A stretch of 64,000 nt of DNA from Candidatus Iainarchaeum sp. (lineage in GTDB: Archaea; Iainarchaeota; Iainarchaeia; Iainarchaeales; UBA10219). The notes below the pieces were generated by a model. It saw only the letters and a list, made by a program, of their open reading frames with translations, had not been told where the DNA came from and did not search any database. Below, one piece after another: positions 57,619 through 64,000 of the stretch; the stretch's first letter is position 1; each line of letters begins with the position of its first letter. The DNA is taken from positions 124,001-188,000 of the forward strand of contig JAGVWE010000003.1 of NCBI GenBank assembly GCA_018304425.1, given 5' to 3'. Made by a program: the position numbers and the translations under genes.

Positions 57619-60279
57619 TCAACCGGCTGAAAACGGGTTATAGGCCTGGCAGGCGGACTTATCTGGGCACACCGGGTTTTCACCGGGGCAGTCAAAGCAA
57701 GGCAAAGTCTTTTGCGCCATGAAACAACAGGTGAATTGGTTCATGACCTGGTTGTTGTATGTGTATTTCTGGGTGCCGAACTTTATGTAAGTGCATAGAG
57801 TAGTACACACGGGTGGTTCTTGTTGTGGGACAAAACCGCCGCAAAAGCTTTGAGGGTCTTGGCCCATGGTCTGGCCGCTGCCAATAAACCTACCAATGGA
57901 ACCAAGGCTCTGGCCAAACCGTTGATTGCAGTCAAAGGGCGTGGAATCACAGACATCCCCTAACCTGTCCGCATCCTCGTCCCCTTGGTTAGAGTTAGGC
58001 GTGTGCGGGCAGTTGTCCTGGTCATCGCAGATGCCATCATTGTCCGAGTCAGGGCAACTGGGGGTCTGCGGGCCTTCGTCGACAGGCGGGCCTTCATCGA
58101 CCGGGGGCTGGGTTACAAGTCCTGTGCCAGGTGTTTCGGTAACCAACTGCTGGCAAATGCAGCTGTTGGGGTTACACGTGTATCCAGCAGGGCAAGTCGT
58201 TGTATCACAGTACATCGTCTGCTGGTTATACAAAATACTGCCCCCGCCCCAGCCACAGGGAAGCCTCCTCTTTGGCTCACAGGCACAGGAATTGGGGTTG
58301 CAGGCTAATCCTTCGGGGCAGTCATCCTTACAGACCTCCTTGCCTTGGTTAAAGTACGAGGTATATGTTTCGCCCATCCTGGCTATTATGCCCGAGCATT
58401 TCCGCACAGGCTTTTCAACGATGGTTTTGGGGGTGCAGGTACAACTGCTGGCATTGCACTGATAACCCGGCGGGCAGTCGTCCTTACAGGTCATTCCCGA
58501 GGGACTGAAGGGATTGCGGTCAGTCGCATCCACGTAGGTTGTGTTGGCCGCGCAACTCTTTTCTTCCTTGACCGGCTCACAGACACAGGCCGAATTGCAG
58601 CGCTGGTCTCCTGGACAGTCATCCACGCACTCCTTGCCTGGCGGCAGTCTTGCAATCGTGCCACCGGGTCTATAACCAGTTGTGCGCGTTCTCTCCCTGC
58701 AGGATTCCCCTGGTTTTTTCACGCAGACACAACTCCTTTGGTCGCATTCGGTTCCGTCAGGACAGTTGTCTTCGCAAGCCATTTTCTTGGCGTCAAAGTC
58801 GGAGGCAAAGGTTTCCCCTGGTTTAACGGTTTTTTCAGCGCACTTCCTTGTGGGAGGCTCTTCCTTTTTCTTGCACGTGCAATCATTCAAATTGCAGGTT
58901 TCTTTTGGATCCTTGCATGGCGTTCCCACTTCGCATTGCTCCCAGGGGTCGAGGATTTTGTCCCCACAATAGGGGATATCCCATGGCCACTCCTCACATG
59001 TGCAGTTATTCATGTTGCACATCTGCCAAGGATTGGGACAGGGGTCAAACCACTCGCATTGCTCGGGCGGAGACTGCAGCACACCGTCCCCACAGAATTC
59101 CTCGGGCGGGATTTTTTTGAATCTCCAGAGCTGGAGCGGCGTTACGGCGGGGTTCCTGTCAAAGCCTTCCAGCACTTTTCCGTTCACCGGCTCGGCTTTC
59201 CTCCACTTGCCGTCATAGCGCGAGAAGTAAATCTCGCCGGGAGCGTCTGCATCACTCCACCAAACATCCAAGCCAATGGTGCGCCCAAGAATAAAGGTCA
59301 AAGAATTCCTGAAATCCTTGCCCTTCGTGTCAGCGGCGAGGGCCTTTGCCAGGCCCCCAAAGACATCCACTGCATACCATAAAGCCCCTTTCTTCAGGTA
59401 AACGCTGTACGCCTTGCTTTCCCGGTCGTACGCCAAATCAGGCATCATTTCCTTGTCAACAAGTAGGCTGGGCCCTGATTCCTCTGCCCACATGGCGGCA
59501 TAGACTTGGCCATCGATTGCAGGCCAAACCGCTGCCCCCGGCCCTTTGGAGGCTGCATCAACGCCCGTCCTTTGATCGGTTGGAATCTTGTTATCTATCA
59601 CTGCCTCAGCCAGTTGCCCTGGCACCTCTTTTGCCGGCCGCCATTTTCCTTCCTTGAAATAACTGCCATAGGCTTTTCCGCCGGAACCGTTATCTGCTGT
59701 GAACACTAAACCAAACGCTCCCCAGGGACTCCAGGCAAGCTCTGGGAGGCTAACCTTTTTTAGGCCTGCTCCCCTCCAAAGGGGTTCGGCTTTCCCGCCA
59801 AGCACAGCGTACATGAGTTCACTGGAACCATCCTCATTCAAGTGTACCCAAACAATTAGCACAGAATCGGGGCCCACTGCAACGGTTGGATCCAAGTCGT
59901 TGCCTGGCAACGCTGCCAAAGAGGTGGGCGCAGCCCATTTCCTGGACTTCCATTCAGAAAAATAAATGTCAAAGTCCCCGGACGGGTTTTTGTGAGACCA
60001 AACCGTTACCGCATAATTATCCTTGGATGAAACATCTGGGTCATGGTCTTCGCCGGACAGAAGGGCAACCGGTGCACTCCTCCCCCCGCCTGGCACAAAC
60101 CAGGCAACCCTTTGGTCGTCGTACAAGGAATACCAGATGTCCCAGTCTTTTCCCTTGTGCTGCCAGACCACGAGGGCATCAACGGCTTCCTTGGAGGCAG
60201 TCACAAGCCCGGTACTGCAGCCAGCCAAAAGAATCAGCAAAACTAGGAAAGCAACCACTAAAACAGGCTGGCCCCTCAC
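57619..60279 (-). CDS. giant Cys-rich lipoprotein with thrombospondin type-3 repeat
   Basis: 886 residues from a GTG; an ATG 8 nt earlier soon meets a stop. The lipobox LILLAGC is followed by a propeller-like region (repeats such as ALVVWQHKGKDWDIWYSLY and YAVTVWSHKNPSGDFDIYFS). Then come about ten Cys modules (CEDNCPDGTECDQRSCVC, CKDDCPPGYQCNASSCTC). One TSP3 calcium repeat (DSDNDGICDDQDNCP) precedes a C-terminal Cys domain ending CFDCPGENPVCPDKSAC. That domain matches the end of the 60758-63322 protein. A surface or adhesion role is likely. Confidence 0.75.
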   Translation of the reverse strand: MRGQPVLVVAFLVLLILLAGCSTGLVTASKEAVDALVVWQHKGKDWDIWYSLYDDQRVAWFVPGGGRSAPVALLSGEDHDPDVSSKDNYAVTVWSHKNPSGDFDIYFSEWKSRKWAAPTSLAALPGNDLDPTVAVGPDSVLIVWVHLNEDGSSELMYAVLGGKAEPLWRGAGLKKVSLPELAWSPWGAFGLVFTADNGSGGKAYGSYFKEGKWRPAKEVPGQLAEAVIDNKIPTDQRTGVDAASKGPGAAVWPAIDGQVYAAMWAEESGPSLLVDKEMMPDLAYDRESKAYSVYLKKGALWYAVDVFGGLAKALAADTKGKDFRNSLTFILGRTIGLDVWWSDADAPGEIYFSRYDGKWRKAEPVNGKVLEGFDRNPAVTPLQLWRFKKIPPEEFCGDGVLQSPPEQCEWFDPCPNPWQMCNMNNCTCEEWPWDIPYCGDKILDPWEQCEVGTPCKDPKETCNLNDCTCKKKEEPPTRKCAEKTVKPGETFASDFDAKKMACEDNCPDGTECDQRSCVCVKKPGESCRERTRTTGYRPGGTIARLPPGKECVDDCPGDQRCNSACVCEPVKEEKSCAANTTYVDATDRNPFSPSGMTCKDDCPPGYQCNASSCTCTPKTIVEKPVRKCSGIIARMGETYTSYFNQGKEVCKDDCPEGLACNPNSCACEPKRRLPCGWGGGSILYNQQTMYCDTTTCPAGYTCNPNSCICQQLVTETPGTGLVTQPPVDEGPPVDEGPQTPSCPDSDNDGICDDQDNCPHTPNSNQGDEDADRLGDVCDSTPFDCNQRFGQSLGSIGRFIGSGQTMGQDPQSFCGGFVPQQEPPVCTTLCTYIKFGTQKYTYNNQVMNQFTCCFMAQKTLPCFDCPGENPVCPDKSACQAYNPFSAG

Positions 60280-60343
60280 CCTCGCATCCCCTTAAAATAA
60301 ATCTCCCCCAGAAATGCATTAAAAGCCCTCGCATTGGGAGCAG

Positions 60344-60688
60344 CTATTTAAAGGCCGTTGTTTGCTGCAAGGCATCGATTTTGGCCGCCAACACGAAGTC
60401 GTTTTCGCTCAAGCCCCCGATGGCGTGGGAGGACAAGCGCAGCGTCAAGCGGTTCCACTTGACTTCCATGTCCGGGTGGTGGCCCTCGCTTTCCGCGAGT
60501 TCAGCCACTTTGTTCACGAACGCCATGTTTTCCTTGAAGTCCTTGAACTTGAATGCCCGCGAAATGGATTTCGCGTCCGGGCCCAGGTCCCAGGTGCCAA
60601 GCTCGGCGTGGTAAAACCGTGCCTGGGCTTCCGTGAACGGCTTTACGCCGCCCTCACAGGGTTTGCAGCGTTTGGAGGCAAGGTCCAT
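60344..60688 (-). CDS. pterin-4a-carbinolamine dehydratase
   Basis: 114 residues. EGHHPDMEVKWNRLTLRLSSH in parts (EGHHPD, VKWNRL) and THAIGGLSENDF-type sequence (here SSHAIGGLSENDFVLAAKID) are the PCD signature. The N-terminus has CKPCEGG. The enzyme dehydrates 4a-hydroxytetrahydropterin and in bacteria serves pterin recycling; in archaea it may act in molybdopterin or other pterin chemistry. Stand-alone gene between two giant surface proteins. Confidence 0.92.
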   Translation of the reverse strand: MDLASKRCKPCEGGVKPFTEAQARFYHAELGTWDLGPDAKSISRAFKFKDFKENMAFVNKVAELAESEGHHPDMEVKWNRLTLRLSSHAIGGLSENDFVLAAKIDALQQTTAFK

Positions 60689-60757
60689 GCCTACAATAAG
60701 GCTTAAATAATAGAAAAACCTATTGATTGCCTACTTTGAGGGGTATGGGTTAGCTCA

Positions 60758-63322
60758 ATGGCTTGGACAGACCTGTTCGCGGAAATCAAGGCACACCCCA
60801 AGCGGTTCCTGGCCGCCTTCCTGGTCGGCATGGTTCCAGTCCTGAACCTGTTGTCCTGGGGCTACGCCCACCGCGTCCTCCAGGAAACCAGCCGCCAACG
60901 AAAACCCACCCTGCCCGCCTTCGAACCCTCGGTGGAACTGTGGCTAACGGGCCTGAAAGTGGGCCTGCTGCTTTTCCTCTACAACCTCGTGCCGGGCCTC
61001 CTCCAATTCGTGCTCGCCGTACTCGCCGCCTGGATTAACTCCCCGCTTGCCGCTTTGCTCGTCCTGCTGGTGTCCATCGTCCTGAGCTTTGCCGCCATGA
61101 TGGTTTTCTTCATTGCCTGGAAACGGTTTGCCGCCACCGACTCGTTCAAGCAGGGCCTGCGCTGGCAGTCCTTCCTGTCCGAGGCCCTTGAAAGGGGTTT
61201 CCTCTGGTTGTCCGTCAAGCTCACGGTGTTCGCGGTCCTGGTGCTGGTCGTGGCAAGAATGCTGGGCCTCTTCGGCTTGCTTCCCCTGGCCGGCCTGTTC
61301 CTCTTCCTGCTCGTGGCCGCCATGGCCCTGGGCTTGCGCCAAAAAATGTCGTTCGAAAAAATCTCGATTCCCACGCCCCCCAAACGGGGCGGCCCCGGCC
61401 AGAAGGGCCTCGGCCAACCCGGCCTCGGCCGGAAAGGCCTGCTGGTGCTGGGCCTCGTGCTCCTGTTAGTCGGCGAATTCGCCTTCGTGGGCAGCCACAT
61501 GGAACCCATTCAATCCCAGACCCAGAAGAAAATCGGCGTAGAATTGTGGAGCGTGAAGCTGATAGCGCCCTCGTTCTGGCAGTGGCTCTGGCTGTCCGAA
61601 GAAGAACTCAGCCTTACCACGCGGGTCAATGAAACCCAGCACGACCACGGCTGGCAGTCCAACGCCTTTCAGCTCGACAAAAGCGCGAACGCGAGCTGGG
61701 ACCCACTTGGCACCAGCGGCTACTTCAGTTTTTCAAAACCAAAACCCCCGATTTACTCCCACCTCCAATGCCACTACCTGGATGACCCGACCGATGGCTG
61801 CTTTGAAGTCAAGAATTCCAGCATCGGCATCACCTGGAAGTTCATGCAAAAACTGTTCGAACTCTTGGCCGGGCAAATCCTGAAAACCCTAACTGGCCAA
61901 ATCACGCCCGGCGGCATCGCCATCGACTTCCTGGTTGGGCTGGTCACCGACCAAATCAGCGGCTTCCTGGGCCTGGACGCTGGCATCCTGGATGGCTTGA
62001 CGGGCGCAGGCAAGTCCAGTGCCGGCTCGGTGCAAGCCGCAGGCACTTCGGAAGCCATCAACGCGGGCATGGAGGCCCTTGGCAAGGCCACGGAAGAAGG
62101 CGCGGGCATGCTGGGCCAGTCGCGGCTCGGAAAAGCCGTCACCTCCGCCCTCGAAAAACAGTTCGGAAAGGGCACGGGCGGAAAAATCGGCTTGAACATC
62201 ACCCTCGGTGCCTTGACCGACATCCTCGTCAAAATCATTTCCGAACTCATCTTTGGCTTGATTCCCAAGACCACCACGGTGCTGGCCAGCGGCTGTGCGA
62301 ACCTCGCAACCGAAAGCAAGGTCGGGCTCTCAGGGGACTACACGGGCTATGTGCTTACACTGGCTCGCGAAGAGACCACGGACATCCAATGTGAGGAAAA
62401 AATCGTTCCGCCCACGACCGGCACCATCTACATCCCCCCGGATGGCACGGGCAAGACCGGGGGAGACCCCTGGCGGGAGCCTCCACCCATTCCCCCGCCG
62501 GAGCCGCCGCCTGTCACGCCCCTGCCGCCCACGACACCGGGAACCCCTGGCGGGGCCAAGAAATGCACCAGTGAAAAGGACTGCTATGACCTCGACCAAT
62601 ACTATTGTTCGGGGCTGGTCGCGCACGCCGACATGGGCCAGTGCATCAAAGGCGAGTGCCGCGTCCTCAAGCAGTCCAGGGACTGCGACGACAAAAAGGA
62701 CTCCACCGAAGACCTGTGCGAGGCCTCGAAGACCGACGTGAAATGCATCAACCGGCCCAGGTGCGGCAACGGCAAGCAGGACTCCGGGGAAAACTGCTCG
62801 AATTGCTCGAAGGACGTGAAGTGCGCGGCCGGGCAATACTGCGAGGCCGGCGTCTGCAAGGAGCCGCCCTGCAAGGACCACGGCGGGGACACGGACGGGG
62901 ACGGCACCTGCGACGACGTGGACAACTGCAAGGACATTCCCAACGACCAGCGCGACCTGGACGGGGACGGCACGGGCGATGTATGCGACGAGGCCCCCAT
63001 CGACTGCGGGGGATGGGCAGCGGAAAACGGCCACGAAAGCTTTTCCAGCGGCTGGACTTCCCCCGGCACCGAGGAAGCCGCCAAAGACTTCTGCATCCGC
63101 AAGATGTGGGAAGGCGTGGACAAGCCGGTTTGCTATACGACGTGCCTCAAGGTGTTCATCAACGCCTACATGACGCCCAACAACGTATTCACCTGCTGTG
63201 CCCGCTACGTGACCAGGATTGCCTGCGACGACTGCCCGGGCCAGCACCCCAACTGCCATCCCTGCGGCGAAGACTATGACAGCTGGATTGGCGGCGGGCC
63301 CGTTGTAGAAGGCGGGTCCTAG
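60758..63322 (+). CDS. DUF4013 membrane protein fused to secreted Cys-rich/TSP3 domain
   Basis: 854 residues. The first 210 have five or six helices in the DUF4013 pattern (HPKRFLAAFLVGMVPVLNLLSWGY in parts, LWLTGLKVGLLLFLYNLVPGL). After another helix comes a large exported part with a Pro-rich spacer. Cys modules (CTSEKDCYDLDQYYCSG), a TSP3 repeat (DTDGDGTCDDVDNCKDIPND) and a C-terminal domain (FCIRKMWEGVDKPVCYTTCL, FTCCARYVTRIACDDCPGQ) follow. That last domain recurs in the 57619 gene. Anchored surface protein; function unknown. It uses GATTGCCTACTTT-type leader sequence without a clear TATA. Confidence 0.75.
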   Translation: MAWTDLFAEIKAHPKRFLAAFLVGMVPVLNLLSWGYAHRVLQETSRQRKPTLPAFEPSVELWLTGLKVGLLLFLYNLVPGLLQFVLAVLAAWINSPLAALLVLLVSIVLSFAAMMVFFIAWKRFAATDSFKQGLRWQSFLSEALERGFLWLSVKLTVFAVLVLVVARMLGLFGLLPLAGLFLFLLVAAMALGLRQKMSFEKISIPTPPKRGGPGQKGLGQPGLGRKGLLVLGLVLLLVGEFAFVGSHMEPIQSQTQKKIGVELWSVKLIAPSFWQWLWLSEEELSLTTRVNETQHDHGWQSNAFQLDKSANASWDPLGTSGYFSFSKPKPPIYSHLQCHYLDDPTDGCFEVKNSSIGITWKFMQKLFELLAGQILKTLTGQITPGGIAIDFLVGLVTDQISGFLGLDAGILDGLTGAGKSSAGSVQAAGTSEAINAGMEALGKATEEGAGMLGQSRLGKAVTSALEKQFGKGTGGKIGLNITLGALTDILVKIISELIFGLIPKTTTVLASGCANLATESKVGLSGDYTGYVLTLAREETTDIQCEEKIVPPTTGTIYIPPDGTGKTGGDPWREPPPIPPPEPPPVTPLPPTTPGTPGGAKKCTSEKDCYDLDQYYCSGLVAHADMGQCIKGECRVLKQSRDCDDKKDSTEDLCEASKTDVKCINRPRCGNGKQDSGENCSNCSKDVKCAAGQYCEAGVCKEPPCKDHGGDTDGDGTCDDVDNCKDIPNDQRDLDGDGTGDVCDEAPIDCGGWAAENGHESFSSGWTSPGTEEAAKDFCIRKMWEGVDKPVCYTTCLKVFINAYMTPNNVFTCCARYVTRIACDDCPGQHPNCHPCGEDYDSWIGGGPVVEGGS

Positions 63323-63345
63323 TTGCTCGTGCCCAACTGATATCC

Positions 63346-64000
63346 ATGGGACTCAATGAAATCATGGGGGAAATCCAGCGGCACCCCAAACGGTTCCTCG
63401 CGGCCTTGGCTGCCAGCCTCTTTCCGCTGACGGGCTTGTTTTCGGCCGGTTATTTGACGGCCGTGCTCCGGGAAACCAGCAAAAACGGGAAACCGTTGTT
63501 GCCACCCATTCATGCGCCCACACGGCTTTTCATGGACGGTGTAAAGGTCGGGACCCTGTTTTTCCTCTACAACCTCCCCACCAGCGTAGTGGGCGCCTTC
63601 CTGGGGCTGGCGGCCGCAACCGTCGGCGGTGCTTTGCCGTGGCTTGCGGCAGCGGTTTACCTTGCCCTTGGCTTCGCTTCCCTGGCCCTCTTTTTTGTTG
63701 CCTGGAAGGAATTCGCGTTGACGGGCTCCCTGCGGAACGCGCTTCGCTGGCGAGAAAAAATTCCGGCGGCATTCGAAAAGACGTTCCTGGTCAGCTACCT
63801 TAAACTCTGCGGGTTCGGAATCCTGGTGTTGGCCATTGCCCGGCTGATGGGCTTCTACGGCATCCCCTATTCGGCCGGCATGTTCCTGTTCCTCCTCACC
63901 GCAGCTTGCTCCCTTGGAACCAAAAACCAAGGGCCCTCGCCGAATGCGCCACCGGCCCAAACAGCCGGAAAAGCGCGGAATCCCGGAAAACTGGTGCCCC
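63346..64000 (+). CDS. DUF4013-like membrane protein, 3' end cut by window
   Basis: 218 codons are visible from ATG MGLNEIMGEIQRHPKRFLAA and the frame is open to the last base. It repeats the membrane part of the preceding gene: HPKRFLAALAASLFPLTGLF, GYLTAVLRETSKNGKPLLPP, FMDGVKVGTLFFLYNLPTSV. The two genes are tandem paralogs, 23 bp apart. A secreted C-terminal region probably continues beyond the window. Confidence 0.75.
   Translation, partial: MGLNEIMGEIQRHPKRFLAALAASLFPLTGLFSAGYLTAVLRETSKNGKPLLPPIHAPTRLFMDGVKVGTLFFLYNLPTSVVGAFLGLAAATVGGALPWLAAAVYLALGFASLALFFVAWKEFALTGSLRNALRWREKIPAAFEKTFLVSYLKLCGFGILVLAIARLMGFYGIPYSAGMFLFLLTAACSLGTKNQGPSPNAPPAQTAGKARNPGKLVP

Overview
This is a GC-rich archaeal chromosomal segment. 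The archaeal markers are a group II chaperonin (thermosome), Alba, a histone-fold protein, deoxyhypusine synthase, a 56-residue Sec61-beta, a geranylgeranyl reductase for ether lipids, a NusA-like KH protein, an RPA-type OB-fold protein, form III RuBisCO and TATA boxes about 26 nt before many start codons. Several features hint at a DPANN-like lineage (perhaps Diapherotrites or Micrarchaeota): a tRNA-Ile with anticodon UAU, many orphan Arg-rich proteins, and Cys-rich secreted lipoproteins with thrombospondin type-3 repeats. That placement is inference only; the window has no rRNA. I see no CRISPR array, insertion sequence or integrase.

Layout. 1-3.7 kb: end of a DMT transporter, then a tight operon with a CcdA-like thiol electron carrier, two related His-rich exported proteins, an ATP-cone protein and a PH-like membrane protein. 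3.8-4.7 kb: a BRO-N/DinD-like gene of foreign look. 4.7-7.8 kb: a leftward operon RuBisCO III - hemerythrin - DUF488 - TsaC/Sua5. 7.9-15 kb: methyltransferase-like protein, Cys-rich protein and PadR regulator with shared operator sites, flavin reductase, SulP transporter, DedA protein, two lipoproteins. 15-18.5 kb: histone-fold protein, small winged-helix genes, COG2112 kinase, metallopeptidase-like lipoprotein. 18.6-24 kb: thermosome, then a MacB-type ABC operon (its middle gene frameshifted) opposite a membrane-bound HTH regulator. 24-28 kb: secreted unknowns, Arg-rich orphans and an OB-fold protein. 28.6-34.5 kb: tRNA-Ile(UAU)-ileS, two small membrane proteins, ATP-grasp, deoxyhypusine synthase, Sec61-beta. 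34.5-46.3 kb: information-processing genes (Alba, NusA-like), membrane-anchored proteins with a glutamine-amidotransferase-like fold, a HerA-like ATPase, a GT-C-type membrane protein and an SppA-like protease. 46.3-50.8 kb: an RNA-rich segment with two tRNAs, two pairs of structured RNA elements, a Ni/Co transporter, a beta-propeller lipoprotein and DUF3592 paralogs. 50.8-57.6 kb: ITPase, MscS, NhaP, acetolactate synthase, Fur, geranylgeranyl reductase, DUF59. 57.6-64 kb: giant Cys-rich secreted proteins and two tandem DUF4013 proteins, the last cut by the window edge.

The most unusual content is at 46.3-50.6 kb. Two about 86-nt elements (47957-48043 and 49543-49628) share a completely conserved hairpin and an outer stem kept by compensatory changes. 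Each starts about 26 nt after a TATA box, and the second sits exactly where a DUF3592 paralog loses its N-terminus. Two larger hairpin arrays (46380-46564 and 50272-50513) lie next to tRNA-Val and tRNA-Leu and share one hairpin module with a C-A mismatch. The second array carries a 49-nt unit twice; its only four differences form two compensatory base-pair swaps. A 12-bp copy of the tRNA-Leu 3' end closes that array like an attachment site. I do not recognise either RNA family.

Many genes appear to be transcribed leaderless, and several divergent pairs share a single TATA element.
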